The position numbers and the translations under genes were made by a program. This document shows, piece by piece, positions 51,840 to 63,465 of a stretch of DNA of 64,000 bases. The DNA is from Taeniopygia guttata (taxonomy: Eukaryota > Chordata > Aves > Passeriformes > Estrildidae). The stretch spans positions 5,266,001-5,330,000 of the forward strand of contig NC_133027.1 of the NCBI RefSeq assembly GCF_048771995.1, in the 5' to 3' direction. Each line of letters begins with the position of its first letter. Positions within the stretch are counted from its first letter, which is position 1. The notes below the pieces were generated by a model that had not been told where the DNA came from, made no database searches, and saw only the letters and a list, made by a program, of their open reading frames with translations.

Positions 51840-53409
51840 ATAACTACAGATGAAAGCTATTCCATAGAAATGGCTGTAGCCAGCAGCTCTGAGCAGAGCA
51901 GGAACAAATGCACCTCTCACAGCTGTCACCAGGCACTTTGCAGGTGCAATGTGGCTTACAAATCTCAAAATGCCTTGTGTCAGCACCTGAAGAATCCACT
52001 GTATCAACGGGGGAAGGGTAATAAAATATACTTGAAACAGACAGGACAAGAAAGGGTTCAGAGGAGAGCAGTATTACTTTGATTTATTGAGGGTCACAAC
52101 CTGTATTCAGTGGACTGAACCACCCTTCTCAGTCCAGGGACTTAATACAGCTCTGCTCTTTGGTGTGCAGGTAAGCAGTATAAATCCTGGTCAAAGTTTC
52201 TATCCATATTACAGACATAGACTTGCTTCCATGAAACTCCTGTTTCTATCCATTTCCAAAGGATACAAACCTGGGAATGGTGGGGGATGAGGGAAATAGA
52301 AATTCAGAGCAAAGAAAAAGAAATCCTAAATGGTGATATTGTCTCGTGACTATTTTCTGTTTGAGAATTCCCCTTTCATCTTTCCATCCCCTTCCCATTG
52401 AGTGGCTTTGTAGCTTCCATTTGTAACAGGCAGAGAGTGGAAAAATATCTGACTTCGGGGGATTTGGCAAAGGTTCTGGCCTTGAACCCAGCAGCAGATA
52501 CAGAACACTTGTAACATTCAAAACAGGCCCTCTCTTTCTTGACCTCTGTGATTTTTATTGCTTATCTGGGTATACATAATCATTTTAAGATGTCTCCCCT
52601 TACCATAAAATAACCATGAATTATTTTTAAAAAGGTAGATAATAAACTTCAGAATAACTCTTAAATGTATCCAAGCAGACAAGGGGAATGTGAGGTTGCT
52701 GTCATGAAGGATAGCTTCTGGCAACTGATCTGAGGGAGCCACTAATGATTTTAATTAGCTTTTGGAAGCACAATCTACCCATTCTGAAGCCAGTGCCCTG
52801 CTGGCAGCGACGACGCTTTGGAAGATCGACAGCATAAAACATTTTCTGTAATGAGCCTTCATACAACTCCATGTGTCAAGCAAGGAGTGGTCTGTCTCCA
52901 GCAGAACTGCAATAGCAAAGCTGTAGCTGGAACATTTTCCAGCTGAGGACTTCCAGCAGGTAACACTCGTGCTCCCCTGGGGAATGGGGGATTAATGAAC
53001 AGGCACCAAGACCTGGCGCCGTCAGGTGCAAATCCAAAAATCAGCTTTTCCTCCTGGCAAATCACTTTACCTCCTAATTTATTTAATCTGTTTAGGTTAT
53101 AGGCTTCTCAGAGGGATGTTAATCTCTGACTACATGTTTGTACAGAGCTTAGGATGTAGCAAGGGATTAATCACTGTTGGGCTATCATCCTACAGGAACA
53201 GGAATGGTGAAGTAGCAATAAATTGGGCAAAGCAGCAGTAGATGCTGATGCCTTGGAGGTGGTTGGAATAAGAGCCAAAGCTGGATCACAGTTCAGCCAG
53301 GAACAGGGAATCTATTCTAGTGAGGAAAATGCAATAGGAAAAGATACTTAATCTATTAAAAAATAAATTTAAGCCTACATGAAAGACCTTTACCTACATG
53401 GCTTTAAGA
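51840..53409. other. Intergenic DNA, no gene seen
   Basis: Unique sequence of mixed composition with no supported feature. Confidence 0.5.
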
Positions 53410-53680
53410 TGTAGGAGGGTAATTTAGATTAGATGTTAGGAAGACATTCTTTATTCTGAGGCTGGTCAGGCCCTGGCACAGGTTTCCCAGAGAATCTGTG
53501 GATACCCCATCCTTGGAATTGTTCAAAGGATTGTTCAAAGGAATTGTTCAAGCTCTGTCCAGGTTGGACAGGAGCAACCTGGTCTAGTGGAAGCTGTCCC
53601 TGCCTGTGGCAGGGGTTGGAACAGATGAACCTTCCAGCCTGACTCAACCCAAATCATTAATGATTCTGTATCACTGTGCT
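53410..53680 (+). repeat. CR1 LINE fragment
   Basis: Forward copy: 'tagattagatgttaggaaga', 'gccctggcacaggtttccca', 'aacctggtctagtggaagct', 'aatgattctgta'. An internal 14-bp unit (AAAGGATTGTTC-like) is tandemly duplicated near 53517-53550. Confidence 0.9.
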
Positions 53681-54180
53681 CAACAGGTAACAGCTGCTGC
53701 CCTCCCAGCCTCTGGAGTATTTGAGGTATTTCAGAAGAGAAAAGGAAGAATCAGTAGATACTGAGGTGAAGTCATCAAGTATTTCAAGCTCAGCATGAAT
53801 TTATGGTGAGTGGTGAAATAATAGATAGGTAGATATTGGACATCTTATTTAAAACAAATCAGATCAAAGAAAAGAGGGATTGATCAGAATTTTTGCTAAA
53901 AATGCAAATGAAATCTGGGCTTAGTTTTTTTACAGCTTAGAAGAAATCTGGGTTCCTTTTATACTTTCTATTATAAATCATCAGTCCCAGAGCACATGTT
54001 CAACTATTTTGTTGAATCAGGGTCATTATGAATAAGAGCCTGGCAATGCTCCTCTGTTAATGAGCTTCCAGGAAATGTACAATTGTTTTTAGAAGAAGTC
54101 TAATGAAGACAGATTTGCAGATCTCATTTGATGCAGCCAGAAAACCCAAACTCATCAACCAAACAAAAGCATGGGAGTAA

Positions 54181-54213
54181 TTTTTTTTTTTTTGTGTGTG
54201 TGTGTGTGTGTGT
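54181..54213. repeat. (T)n(GT)n microsatellite
   Basis: Thirteen T followed by about ten GT units; expected to be length-variable. Confidence 0.95.
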
Positions 54214-54784
54214 CTGATTATCCTTTCAGGAGTGCTGGTGTGTAACGCTATCAAACTTTCATTGAACTTTACTCTCTCGCTCCAGGCGATTATTTTTCCT
54301 TGATGTCTGATGTTGAATGATATACGTGCACCTGTGTGATAATGGCTGGTTGGATATATCTTTACTGAGCTGGGAAAACCCAGGACCTCACCTCCACACT
54401 TAACCGTTTGATTTCTTTTATGGCTCTGGTACAGATCCCTGTACTAAAAGCTACCGGTGGAGCTTACATTTGTCAGGGGAAATGTGGGTGTTTTATCATA
54501 CCAGCTGTTTAAAGTCTCCTACAACTTTGCAAACTGCTTTAAGAGCCCTTGCTTTTATCACTGCTCAAACTTCCAAGCAGTCACCAGAACAAAGGAAGGA
54601 ACAGCTGGGAAGTTTTAAAAGCAGCAATGTTTGCCGTTGCACTCAGGTTTAAGTACGATAATTAATAAAACTTCCCCTCCTCTTCCACATCATCTCAGTG
54701 CACAATCATTTTGGAACAGGACTTCTCACTAGCCCCTTCTGTTGAGTTTCAGCTGTTATATTTCCTTTTTCCAAACCAGCAATC

Positions 54785-54819
54785 TTTATTATTATCATTA
54801 TTATCATCATCATCATCAT
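54785..54819. repeat. (ATT)n/(ATC)n microsatellite
   Basis: ATT units pass into six or so ATC units. Confidence 0.9.
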
Positions 54820-56126
54820 GACACATCCATATTGCTCTAGTGTCCTGCATCAACTGGCTAAGAGGCAGCATGCTTGGGGCAATTGTGTATTAAGCAAAAG
54901 CAAATCTTCTGGAATTTCATTCATCTGAAGGAGAACTGCTGCAGAGGGTCAGGAATACAGCACCCATGGCCTCGTGGAGAGATGGGGAACACCTATCTCC
55001 ACTACAGCCATCAAGAAATTTGGAATCTCACAGGGGTGAATCATATGGGCTCCACCTACAGAGCTGGGCCTCTGAAGGGTGATTTATCCTGGTTGCCTCA
55101 GGCACCTCTCCTAGCATGGAATGAATCATCCCCTGACCCTCTCCACCAACTAGAAAAGGCTATCTGGCATCAGCCAAGTTTGCAGGCAGCCACAATTAGG
55201 TCAGGTGAATTCTGTCTGGGCAGAGCATTGGTCTGTCCAGCCTGGTTTTCTGTCAGCCCTTCCATCACTGGATGGTGATGGATGCTCCTCAAGGATGGAA
55301 AATAAAGAGCAGCACTGAGATCTGTAAGCATGGAGCTGCACAGTAATAAAGTGTGAAGAAAATTGCTTCCTTCCCCTCTGTGGTGATTAGCGTCGGCTCT
55401 GGAGTATGACCACAGGATTGATGGCTGCTGTAATTTTATCCAAACTGAAGCTGCTGGAGTAGATTTGAGGGATGGAAATAGTGCTGCTGGTCCCTGTAAG
55501 GTGGAGCTAGGCCCTCTGAAAGGACCCAGAGGCTTGAAACAGTGATTGCAGAGAAACCAAACTGTTGGATTTTAGCAGAAATAGCAGGCAGCATGTTTTC
55601 ACACAGCCCATGCTTGGAGAGGTAGCAGCAGAAAGTACAATTCTGAGTATTTCTCAATGTCATTTAGAAGTCCTACTTCCCACTAAATACTAATATAGAG
55701 TTTGAAATTACTGATCTTTTCTTTCTCTAACAGTTCATGACGGGATTTGTGGCTTTGGCTCCTAGTTCAGGGCATCCCCATGGCAACTGTTCACTATCCC
55801 AGCAGGACCCTCTCTGTGCCATGAATTGAATCTCACCTCTGGCAGGTGGGATGTGTCCTTTATCCACACCACAGCTGCAGCTGCAGCAGAGATCTGCCAG
55901 GGCTTGTCCTTGCTCAGAAATGATCTGGTGAGTTCCCCAAGCTGTTCACCTCCCCAAATCCCAGGGCAATGCCATCTGCTCCCCACGGTGACTTCCCACA
56001 TGGCACTGAAGAACTGGATGTGTGGATGTAGCACAAGACCATGGCCATTCAACTGAGCATCATTCCACTGTGGCCACACAGGGTCCGGGCACTGGCAGGC
56101 ATTATTGGAAAGGAGACTACTCAAAC
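54820..56126. other. Intergenic DNA, no gene seen
   Basis: It includes an open frame at 54874-55278 with no recognisable domain and no coding-like flanks. No repeat is recognised. Confidence 0.5.
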
Positions 56127-56236
56127 ACCTCAGCAAACATCAGGAAAACACCTCAGCAAACACAAGGAAAACTCCTCAGCAAACACCAGGAAAACACCTC
56201 AGCAAACACCAGGAAAACACCTCAGCAAACACAAGG
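56127..56236. repeat. 23-bp minisatellite, about 4.8 copies
   Basis: The unit ACCTCAGCAAACACCAGGAAAAC is repeated head to tail with only single-base differences between copies (CAT for CAC, ACAAGG for ACCAGG, ACTCCT for ACACCT). Confidence 0.95.
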
Positions 56237-56616
56237 TACCTGTGTTTCCCAGCAGAGACTTTTCCAAGATAGTGGCAGCAGCACTTCCGACAGACAGCAT
56301 TTACAAACCATTATTAACCAAACAAAGCTCTTTAAAGAGAGTCACCCCAGGGCACTCTGGCCTCTGTTGAAACAGACTTTTCAAAAACATTTATGGACTT
56401 AAATAAAACTCATTTCAGAATGCCAGTGAAATTGCCTCCAGGTTGCACTCTGGCTTTGCTACCAGTCTAGTCCTAAAATTATTCACCGGGAAAGGGGAAG
56501 ATTTTTTTTTTTTTCCAGCTAAAGGTTTGCCGTGTGTGCTGCTCAGCTGTGAGTCCTGCCAGAATGTAGCTGGCATGATACGGGTGGCTGAGATTTGACA
56601 TAGTGTATAAACCAGA

Positions 56617-56676
56617 TATTATTATTATTATTATTATTATTATTAGTAGTAGTAGTAGTAGTATTAGTATTATTAG
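56617..56676. repeat. (ATT)n(AGT)n compound microsatellite
   Basis: Around ten ATT units are followed by about six AGT units and then mixed ATT/AGT units. It is the longest simple repeat in the window. Confidence 0.95.
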
Positions 56677-57597
56677 AGCCTTGCCTGTAATTTTGCATAG
56701 GCAAAGGACAAGAGTTAGAAATGTTGCAGCAAAGGGATGGAGGCACAGTGAGATCAGATGTTTTGCCCTGGGATGCACAGGAGGTTGGTGGCAGAGCTTG
56801 GAAATAAGCTCAGCTTGCCTAGAATCAAACCAACCTTTTTAGTTCTTACTACATTTTCAAGGTGTCCATCACACTGACATTCAAGAGCCAACCTACACAG
56901 AAACTACTGTGTTCTGGAAGCTGTTTCTTATCCTTCTGCCAGTAAATGCAAAAGCCTCATCAGTAAGGGGGGAGAAATGGTTGCAGAAATGCATTTGCTG
57001 GTAACTTTCACTCTCTAACTCATATTGTTAACACACATGACTCCAAATGCTGGATGGCAGATGGAAATACTCATTGGCCTGATGGATTTATGGATGTCTG
57101 AAGCCTTGTGGCAGTACATATTGCCTTCAGAACAACATTTTCATCACTGAGCCAAGTCCTGGTGCAGTTGAAAGTTATTGGAAGTTTTGCCACTAACATT
57201 AACGAGATCAGGATTTGGATTTGTGTCTGCAGAGACAAAAATAACACACTGTTGCAAATTGGAAAGTAAGAGTTGAATTAAATGGGGTGAGATTGAGAAA
57301 AAGAGAGAGAGAGACTGATGCTCTGGTAAGATTTAGGATGCAGTTTTGCCCCATCTCTGTGTCTGCTTGTTCTGAAGAAGGCAGTCCCACAACCACACAG
57401 ATCAGCATTTAGCCAAGGAAAAAATGTTTTATCTCCCAGCAACGTAACCCCAGCCCCTACCACTGGTGACCAAAAGCTGTCACTGGTGTGGCATTTGCCT
57501 GGTGCCCTGTGTGAAACCAGCTGTTGTTCTCTGCCTTTCTTGCACCATGTAAAAATTCTTAAATCCCAGTATGAGATGGATACGCTGCTGGATCATT

Positions 57598-57885
57598 CCA
57601 GGTAACAAGTGATAAGAAAAAAGGAAACAGTCTCAAGTTGTGCTAGGGGAGGTTTAGATTGGATATTAGGAAAATTGTTCAGAGGAAGGGTGCTCAGGCA
57701 CTCACAGGTGACGCTGCCCTGAGAAGTGGTGGAATCACCATCCCTGGAATTGTTCAAAACACATGTGGGTGTGGCACCTGGGGACAAGATTTAGTGGGCA
57801 CAGTGTCAGTGATGGGATAATTGTGGGACACGGTGGTCTCAGCAGGCTTTTCCAACTTTAATGAGCCTGTGACTCTAAGATACAG
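57598..57885 (+). repeat. CR1 LINE fragment
   Basis: Forward copy: 'tagattggatattaggaaaa', 'gaagtggtggaatcaccatc', 'gatttagtgggcacagtgtc', 'ggcttttccaactttaatga'. Confidence 0.9.
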
Positions 57886-58494
57886 CAGTGCACTGAACTG
57901 AACTCTGCCCTAAGAACAGCCCAAACACTTTCTTTGAAATAAATATTTAGAAGAGATAAGAGAGAAAAACAGATTACCAAAGCATTATGACCCTGTCTGA
58001 CTCACCTGTAAGAGCTGCCCAGGGGAGCATTGCTTACTGAGCAACTCTGACTGGGAAAATAACAAAGAGCACAAGGCATTGCACATAGATGACCCTTCTG
58101 GGGTGATTTCTAGCCAATTTGGCATAAAAGCAGGGCCGTAAAACTCACAGCAACATAAAGTGGCATCCTTCTGGCAGACAGGGAGCTGAGGATGCTGCTT
58201 TGGTGAAGGTGGGTTTTGTAGTCAAAGCAAACAAACAGGAGCTGAGAACAGCTGGGCCCAGCTCCTGACAGTGCTTTGGTGATTTTGGGGCTGCTCTGAA
58301 ACCAACAGGAAAGCTCCAGCTGCATTTTAGGGGTCAGGGTGCTGTGTTTCTTCCTGCAAGTCATCCCAAGGGAAGAAAGCTTCACCTAAAAAACATCAGA
58401 AGCTGAAGCAAAGACCAAAGGCCACCAAGTTCACTGAGCACCTTCAGTTTAACTGGAGAAGAAAAACCCATCAAGTGCAAATCTTTTCACAGCT

Positions 58495-58745
58495 CTGCCT
58501 CGAAAGGAGAGACGAAATCCTCCCTCCCGAGCTGCTGGGCTCGGCCAGCTCCAGCTGTGAGCTCGCAGCCGCTCTGATGCCGGGCAGGGGAGACAGGGAT
58601 GCGCAAATCCCACCCCTGGCTCATCACACGGGGCAGGTGTGATGCCAAGAACGTCGTCACCCCCCTCACTGGCCAAGTACCTGGGTGCAGCATGAGCAAT
58701 CACATCCTGCAGATAGCTCCGGCAGCGATGAGCGCATCCCCCTTG
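58495..58745. other. Isolated CpG-rich patch in the gene desert
   Basis: Roughly 16-18 CpG dinucleotides in 250 bp (for example GAGACGAAATCC, GAGCTCGCAGCC, CCAAGAACGTCGTC, AGCTCCGGCAGCGATGAGCG), whereas both sides are CpG-poor. No CR1 similarity and no convincing open frame. Possible regulatory element or unrecorded promoter. Confidence 0.5.
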
Positions 58746-58883
58746 GAGATAGGATGGCTGGACATGCAAACGAATGTGCCTGTGAGCCTTTCATGTGCAG
58801 AGCTGTAACAGATGTTCAAAGATCATCCTCTGGCACTGGGAAAGTGTCTAGGAGGCCCCTGGATAGGAGTTTTCTTGGCACAC

Positions 58884-58906
58884 TTTTTTTTTTTTTTTTT
58901 TTTTTT
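58884..58906. repeat. Poly-T tract (23 T)
   Basis: An uninterrupted T run after CAC and before CCAG; no transposon body is recognised next to it. Confidence 0.95.
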
Positions 58907-59268
58907 CCAGATGAGCTGAAGGGGAAAAGTTCCTGTTAGTGATTATTTTCTGTCTGTGAGCAAAGAGCTTACGATGAGTGTCCCAGCTCATACATCAGGG
59001 AATGCCAACTAAATAAATGCAGCTTTCCTCTTCCCTGTGGGTCCCTATCTCTCCCTAGGCTTTACAAAGACCCAGGAGACATTCTTTTTGGTGACACCAG
59101 GAATTAAAAACTGCAGCTGGAAGCACCTCACACTTTTTTCTGACACAAAACTGCAAATCTCACCACAAAACTGCAGATCACAGGGGGTGCCCACAAGAAT
59201 CTCAGGCAACAACAACAGGATGCCCCACGCAGCAGGACCCGTCCTCAGAGCTCGTCAGGGGTGAAAAC

Positions 59269-59345
59269 ACAGAATCATTAAAACTGGAAAAGACCTCAAA
59301 GATCATTGAGTCGAAATGGAGACCATAACCCTGCTCTGATTTTTA
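59269..59345 (-). repeat. CR1 LINE fragment (short 3' tail)
   Basis: 'cacagaatcattaaaactgg' then 'aaaagacctcaaagatcatt' is the reverse of a CR1 tail; similarity fades after about 70 bp. Confidence 0.75.
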
Positions 59346-59561
59346 AGTGTGAACAGAGCACCTAAGAACCACCTTTTTGTGACACTGGTGGCCAGAGATG
59401 GTCACCTCAGGTCACTTAGGCTTCAGAAAGCATGGCCACTTAGAGGAACACCTAAAGGGTGTATGACACTGGTGCTGGCTGTCGAGCTCTTTGCAAATCT
59501 GGCTGGATGTTCCTCCGACCCTTTATCCATGTGCAAAGGGGGGATGCTCACAGCTCTTCTC

Positions 59562-59985
59562 TTAGAATCACAGAAGTATTGGATCATTAAGGCTGGAAAA
59601 GACTTTTAAGATTATCAAGTCCAGCTGTCAACCTAGCGCTGCTGAGCCCAGCATTAAATCACATCCCTGGTGCCACATCCAAATTTCCAGGGATGGTGAT
59701 TCCACCACTTCCCTGGATGGCCTGTACCATTGCCTAAACAACCTTCCAGTGAAGGTTTTCCTAATATCCAGTCTAAATCTTGCCTGGCACAACTTGAGGC
59801 CATTTTATCCTATCCCTTCCTACCTGGGAGCAGAACCTGACCCCACCTGGCTGTCCCCTCCTGGCAGGGAGTTGCAGAGAGCCAAAGGTCCCTCCTGAGC
59901 CTCCTTTTCTCCAGACTGAGCCCCTTTCCCAGCTCCCTCAGCTGCTCCTCCTCAGACCTGTGCTCAGATTGATCTTGCCCATCTC
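59562..59985 (-). repeat. CR1 LINE fragment
   Basis: Reverse copy of about 420 bp: 'attaaggctggaaaagactt', 'tttccagggatggtgattcc', 'cctaatatccagtctaaatc', 'agctccctcagctgctcctc'. Confidence 0.92.
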
Positions 59986-59989
59986 CTCC

Positions 59990-61823
59990 CATCCTCTGCT
60001 GTGCACAGTCTCTCTCCAGCTGTGGATATATCTGATTTGCAGGTTGATGAGGCTTTGAAGTCCCTGTTTACTCTTTTAACTGAGTAGTAAATGCCTGGCA
60101 CAAGCAATCAGGATCACATCCAGCCAAGTCTGTATTCCTGCTGTGAACCCCTATAGCAACCATTTCAGCTGCCTTGCCAAGGATTTCCCATCCCACCATG
60201 GGTAATGCCTGCAGGGCACAGCTGCATCCTGCAAACCTATGGAATCAGGTCCTGTTTAATTAATGAGGGCTTTTCTTGTTGGGCAGCTAAAACATCCTCA
60301 GCTCACTCAGTGAGTTTGTCCAGCTTATTGCAGAGCTACCTGACTTTAAATTAACTAAAAAGAAGGAGGATTTATCCTCAGGGTCTGAGCTGGAGCCACT
60401 GCAAAGCATGAAGACTCTTTTAACTGATTACACAGAGCTGGGAACAGCCCCCAACTGACTGCTGAAAAATGTAGACCCTTCTCATTTTGTTTTTGAGTAG
60501 AGACAGAGAAGACACAGACATAGATAAATAGGGCATAAAAGACATTTTTTCCCTAGTATAGATCAGAACACTACAGGAAAACTCACCCGCTCCTCCTTCA
60601 TTTATCAGTGGTATGTTTTGAACACCATTTTGGTAAAGGGATATTTCACTATTAAGCTGTAACAGGAAACCTAGCACTGAATGGACATCAAAGTTAAAGG
60701 GAGTTTTTTCCCAGGTGTCCAAGGAAGGACAGATCCACACAACAGGCCTTTTATAACTTCTAATAGAAATTGGGGGCAGTTTCTTTCAGTTTGGGTTGGT
60801 AAAACAGGGATTTCTCTCCCACTTTTCTGGATTTCTTTCTAGATATGGAGCTATAGCACTGTAAGCTTGTTTGCAGCTTGATTGAAAAATGGAGTTTAAT
60901 TCATTAATGTTTACAAATTGCTTTAAGATCTTCAGCTGGATAAGTGCTAAATACTTTAATTGCTGTAATACAGATGAATTTGCTTATCTCCCATGCAAAT
61001 CGTCTGAAAACATTGCCCTGAAATTAACAGCTCTGGGGTTAACAATGGGCCCAACCACACACTACACTGCAGCACTTATCATATCACAACTTTACCCTCA
61101 TTAATTACACGCCCTGCTGTGGTTTTTGGAGCAGGATCAGCTACAATTCAGATACGGGCAGCTGGACAGCGCAGGGAGGAAAGAGTTTGGAAGTGCACGA
61201 CACACACATTAATATTGAAATTAAGCAGATGGCCCACTCACTCATCAGTGAAAGTCCACCAGGGGCTGTAAGAAAGAAGGAGATTTCCTATGTAACATAA
61301 CAATTTGGACATCAGAAGGTCTCGGGTTACAAGATTTTTCTTTATCCTCCACCTGAAACTTTTAAGGGGAAACGTCAGGGAATTCCATCCGGTCTTCAGA
61401 TACTAATCCCTTTTTATGCTGGTTTGATCTGTCTGCTGGGAGCTGGCAGCCAGCTCCTCTGACTCCACATAAGTGAACACCAGGCAGCAGATGGACCAGC
61501 CCTCTGCAGCCACGGAGAAGTGTCTGGGGCTCACAAATCCCCCCTGTCTCCAGAAATCCTCACGTGTGATGAGCTCATAGAGGAGCCAGACCCACTCACT
61601 GCATCACATGCTGGCAGGATGGGTTTAGGGCAGAAAGAGCAATTATTCACTTGTTGCTCATCCATGGAGCCACGAGGGTCAGATCTGGTATTAAAGCTGA
61701 TTTCAGGCTGTGTAACCACCAAGCTTGCACCAAACTCACTATGTTTATATCTGCTGCCTGATTGCCTGAAATAAAACCTTAAAAACAGGATAATAGGACA
61801 ACTTAAGATTAAAAGTCAGTCTA
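59990..61823. other. Intergenic DNA, no gene seen
   Basis: AT-rich, repeat-free sequence. The part at 60890-61110 has the octamer ATGCAAAT and several AATTA/TTAAT words and looks like candidate regulatory DNA. Confidence 0.5.
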
Positions 61824-61925
61824 TAGAACCATAGAATTATTTTAGTGGAAGAGACCCTTAGGATCATCAAATTCAACAGTTGAACCAGAATTGTCAATCC
61901 ACCACTAGACCTTGTCCTCTGAACC
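61824..61925 (-). repeat. CR1 LINE fragment (3' end)
   Basis: 'agaaccatagaattatttta' and 'agacccttaggatcatcaaa' through 'accactagaccttgtcctc' is a reversed, diverged CR1 3' end. Confidence 0.8.
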
Positions 61926-62272
61926 CCCCCTGCAGTTCTGCATCCAAATCTGGGGCCCCCAAATCCAGAAAGACATGGAACTGTTGGAACAAGTCCAGAG
62001 GAGGCCGATAAGTTGATCAGGGGGCTGGAGCTCCTCTCCTCTGGAGCCAGGCTGGGAGAGCTCGGATTGTTCATCCTGGAGAAGACTCCAGGGAGAACTT
62101 GGTGTCTCTTCCAGTGCCTAAAGGGGCTCCAGGAGAGCTGGAGAGGGACTTGGAACAAGGGCCTGGAGTGACAGCACAATGGGGAAAGGTTTCAAAGTGA
62201 CAGAGGGCATGGTTAGATTAGATATTAGGAAGAAATTATTTACTCAGAGGCTGATGAGCCACTGGAACAGGT
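61926..62272 (+). repeat. CR1 LINE fragment, internal part
   Basis: Forward CR1: 'aagacatggaactgttggaa', 'caagtccagaggaggccgat', 'gctgggagagctcggattgt', 'tagattagatattaggaaga', stopping at 'actggaacaggtt'. It directly abuts the reversed fragment before it. An 18-bp AT palindrome (62273-62290) follows. Confidence 0.88.
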
Positions 62273-62775
62273 TATATATTTAAATATATAAATTTAAATT
62301 TGTTTCTATCCTGGTATTCTCTGTTTAATACTTACAGAATGGAATTTTTGTTTTATCTTATTTTATTCTCAAGTGATATGAAATTTTCTCCTGAATCCTG
62401 AACATCTTTACTTATCTGTATTGCTTTTAAAACCACTGGGATTTAATAGAAGCCTTAGAGGTTCTATTTAAAAAATATCAATGAGTATGAAAAAATGTTT
62501 ATTTTACTTATATTTTCCAGGTGTGATAAAATGATTTCTCAATAAGCCCAGATTTGGAAAATGGAGTTGCAAAATGCAGAAAAAGACACATCTGTGTGAA
62601 CTTTTTTCACACATCTGCTAAAGGCACAATATTGATTTGAATTTTTGCTGTATTTATTTCAAGTAGAACAAGAATACAGAAAGGTCTTCCAAATGAACAA
62701 ATCAGATGTTCAATACAAATCTTTCAGTGAGATAATTTGTGCCATAAGAAATATTCCCCCTTCAGATGTCACAGA

Positions 62776-63205
62776 ATCAATCATAGATGGTTTGGGTTGG
62801 AAGGAACCTAAAAGATCATTTACTTCCATGCCCTGCCATAAGCAGGGACACCTTCCACCATCCCAGGTTGCTCCAAGTCCTGTCCAGTCTGGCCTTGGAC
62901 ACTTCCAGGGATGGAACATCTGCAGTTTCTTTGGGAAACCCGAGCCAGTGTCTCACCACCTAGACAGAGAAGAATTTCTCCCTAATACCTAATCTAAATA
63001 TCTTCTAAATTAGTTTAAAACCCTTCCCCCTTGTCCTGTCACCCCATGACTTTGATAAAATTCCTTCTCCATCTCTCTTTTAGCCCATTTAGGCACTGAA
63101 GGTGCTCTAAGATCTCCTCAGAGCTTTCTTTTCTCCAGGTGAACACCCCTGGCTCTCCCAGCCTGTCTCCAGAGCAGAGAAGTTCCAGCACTTGGAGCAT
63201 TTTCA
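62776..63205 (-). repeat. CR1 LINE fragment
   Basis: Reverse copy: 'atcatagatggtttgggttg', 'accttccaccatcccaggtt', 'ctccctaatacctaatctaa', then 'ccccttgtcctgtcacccca' and 'cctggctctcccagcctgtc'. About 430 bp. Confidence 0.93.
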
Positions 63206-63384
63206 AAGCATCTGTGTTATGCCTTCACCTGACTGCCAGCTGAGAGGGAACAACAACTGGGCATGCCCTGAGTCAGTATCACTGGAGCTTTTGTTAAGCA
63301 CTTTATATTTTCTCCTCCTTTCTCTCTCCTTCCTCATTTTTAGCCTGCAACACCAAAAGGTGTTGGAACAAAGGCTCTCTGATG

Positions 63385-63465
63385 TTTCACATGGCAGAGG
63401 GTCAGATAAGATGATCCCACAAGGTCCCCTCAGCTCATTTATCTTCCAGTTCTGTGATATGACTC
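63385..63465 (+). repeat. Possible CR1 LINE tail
   Basis: 'gataagatgatcccacaagg' followed by 'tcttccagttctgtgatatg' resembles the last 70 bp of a forward CR1. It is short and diverged. Confidence 0.45.

Noticed and set aside
54874-55278. 134-codon open frame
   Set aside because: No recognisable motif, and a single unsupported frame in non-repetitive intergenic DNA.
56127-56236. CRISPR-like spacing of short repeats
   Set aside because: The 23-bp units are contiguous without unique spacers and the genome is vertebrate, so this is a minisatellite.
58884-58906. Poly-T run as the tail of a reversed retrotransposed gene copy
   Set aside because: No coding-like or repeat body follows on the right side, so it is treated as a simple homopolymer.
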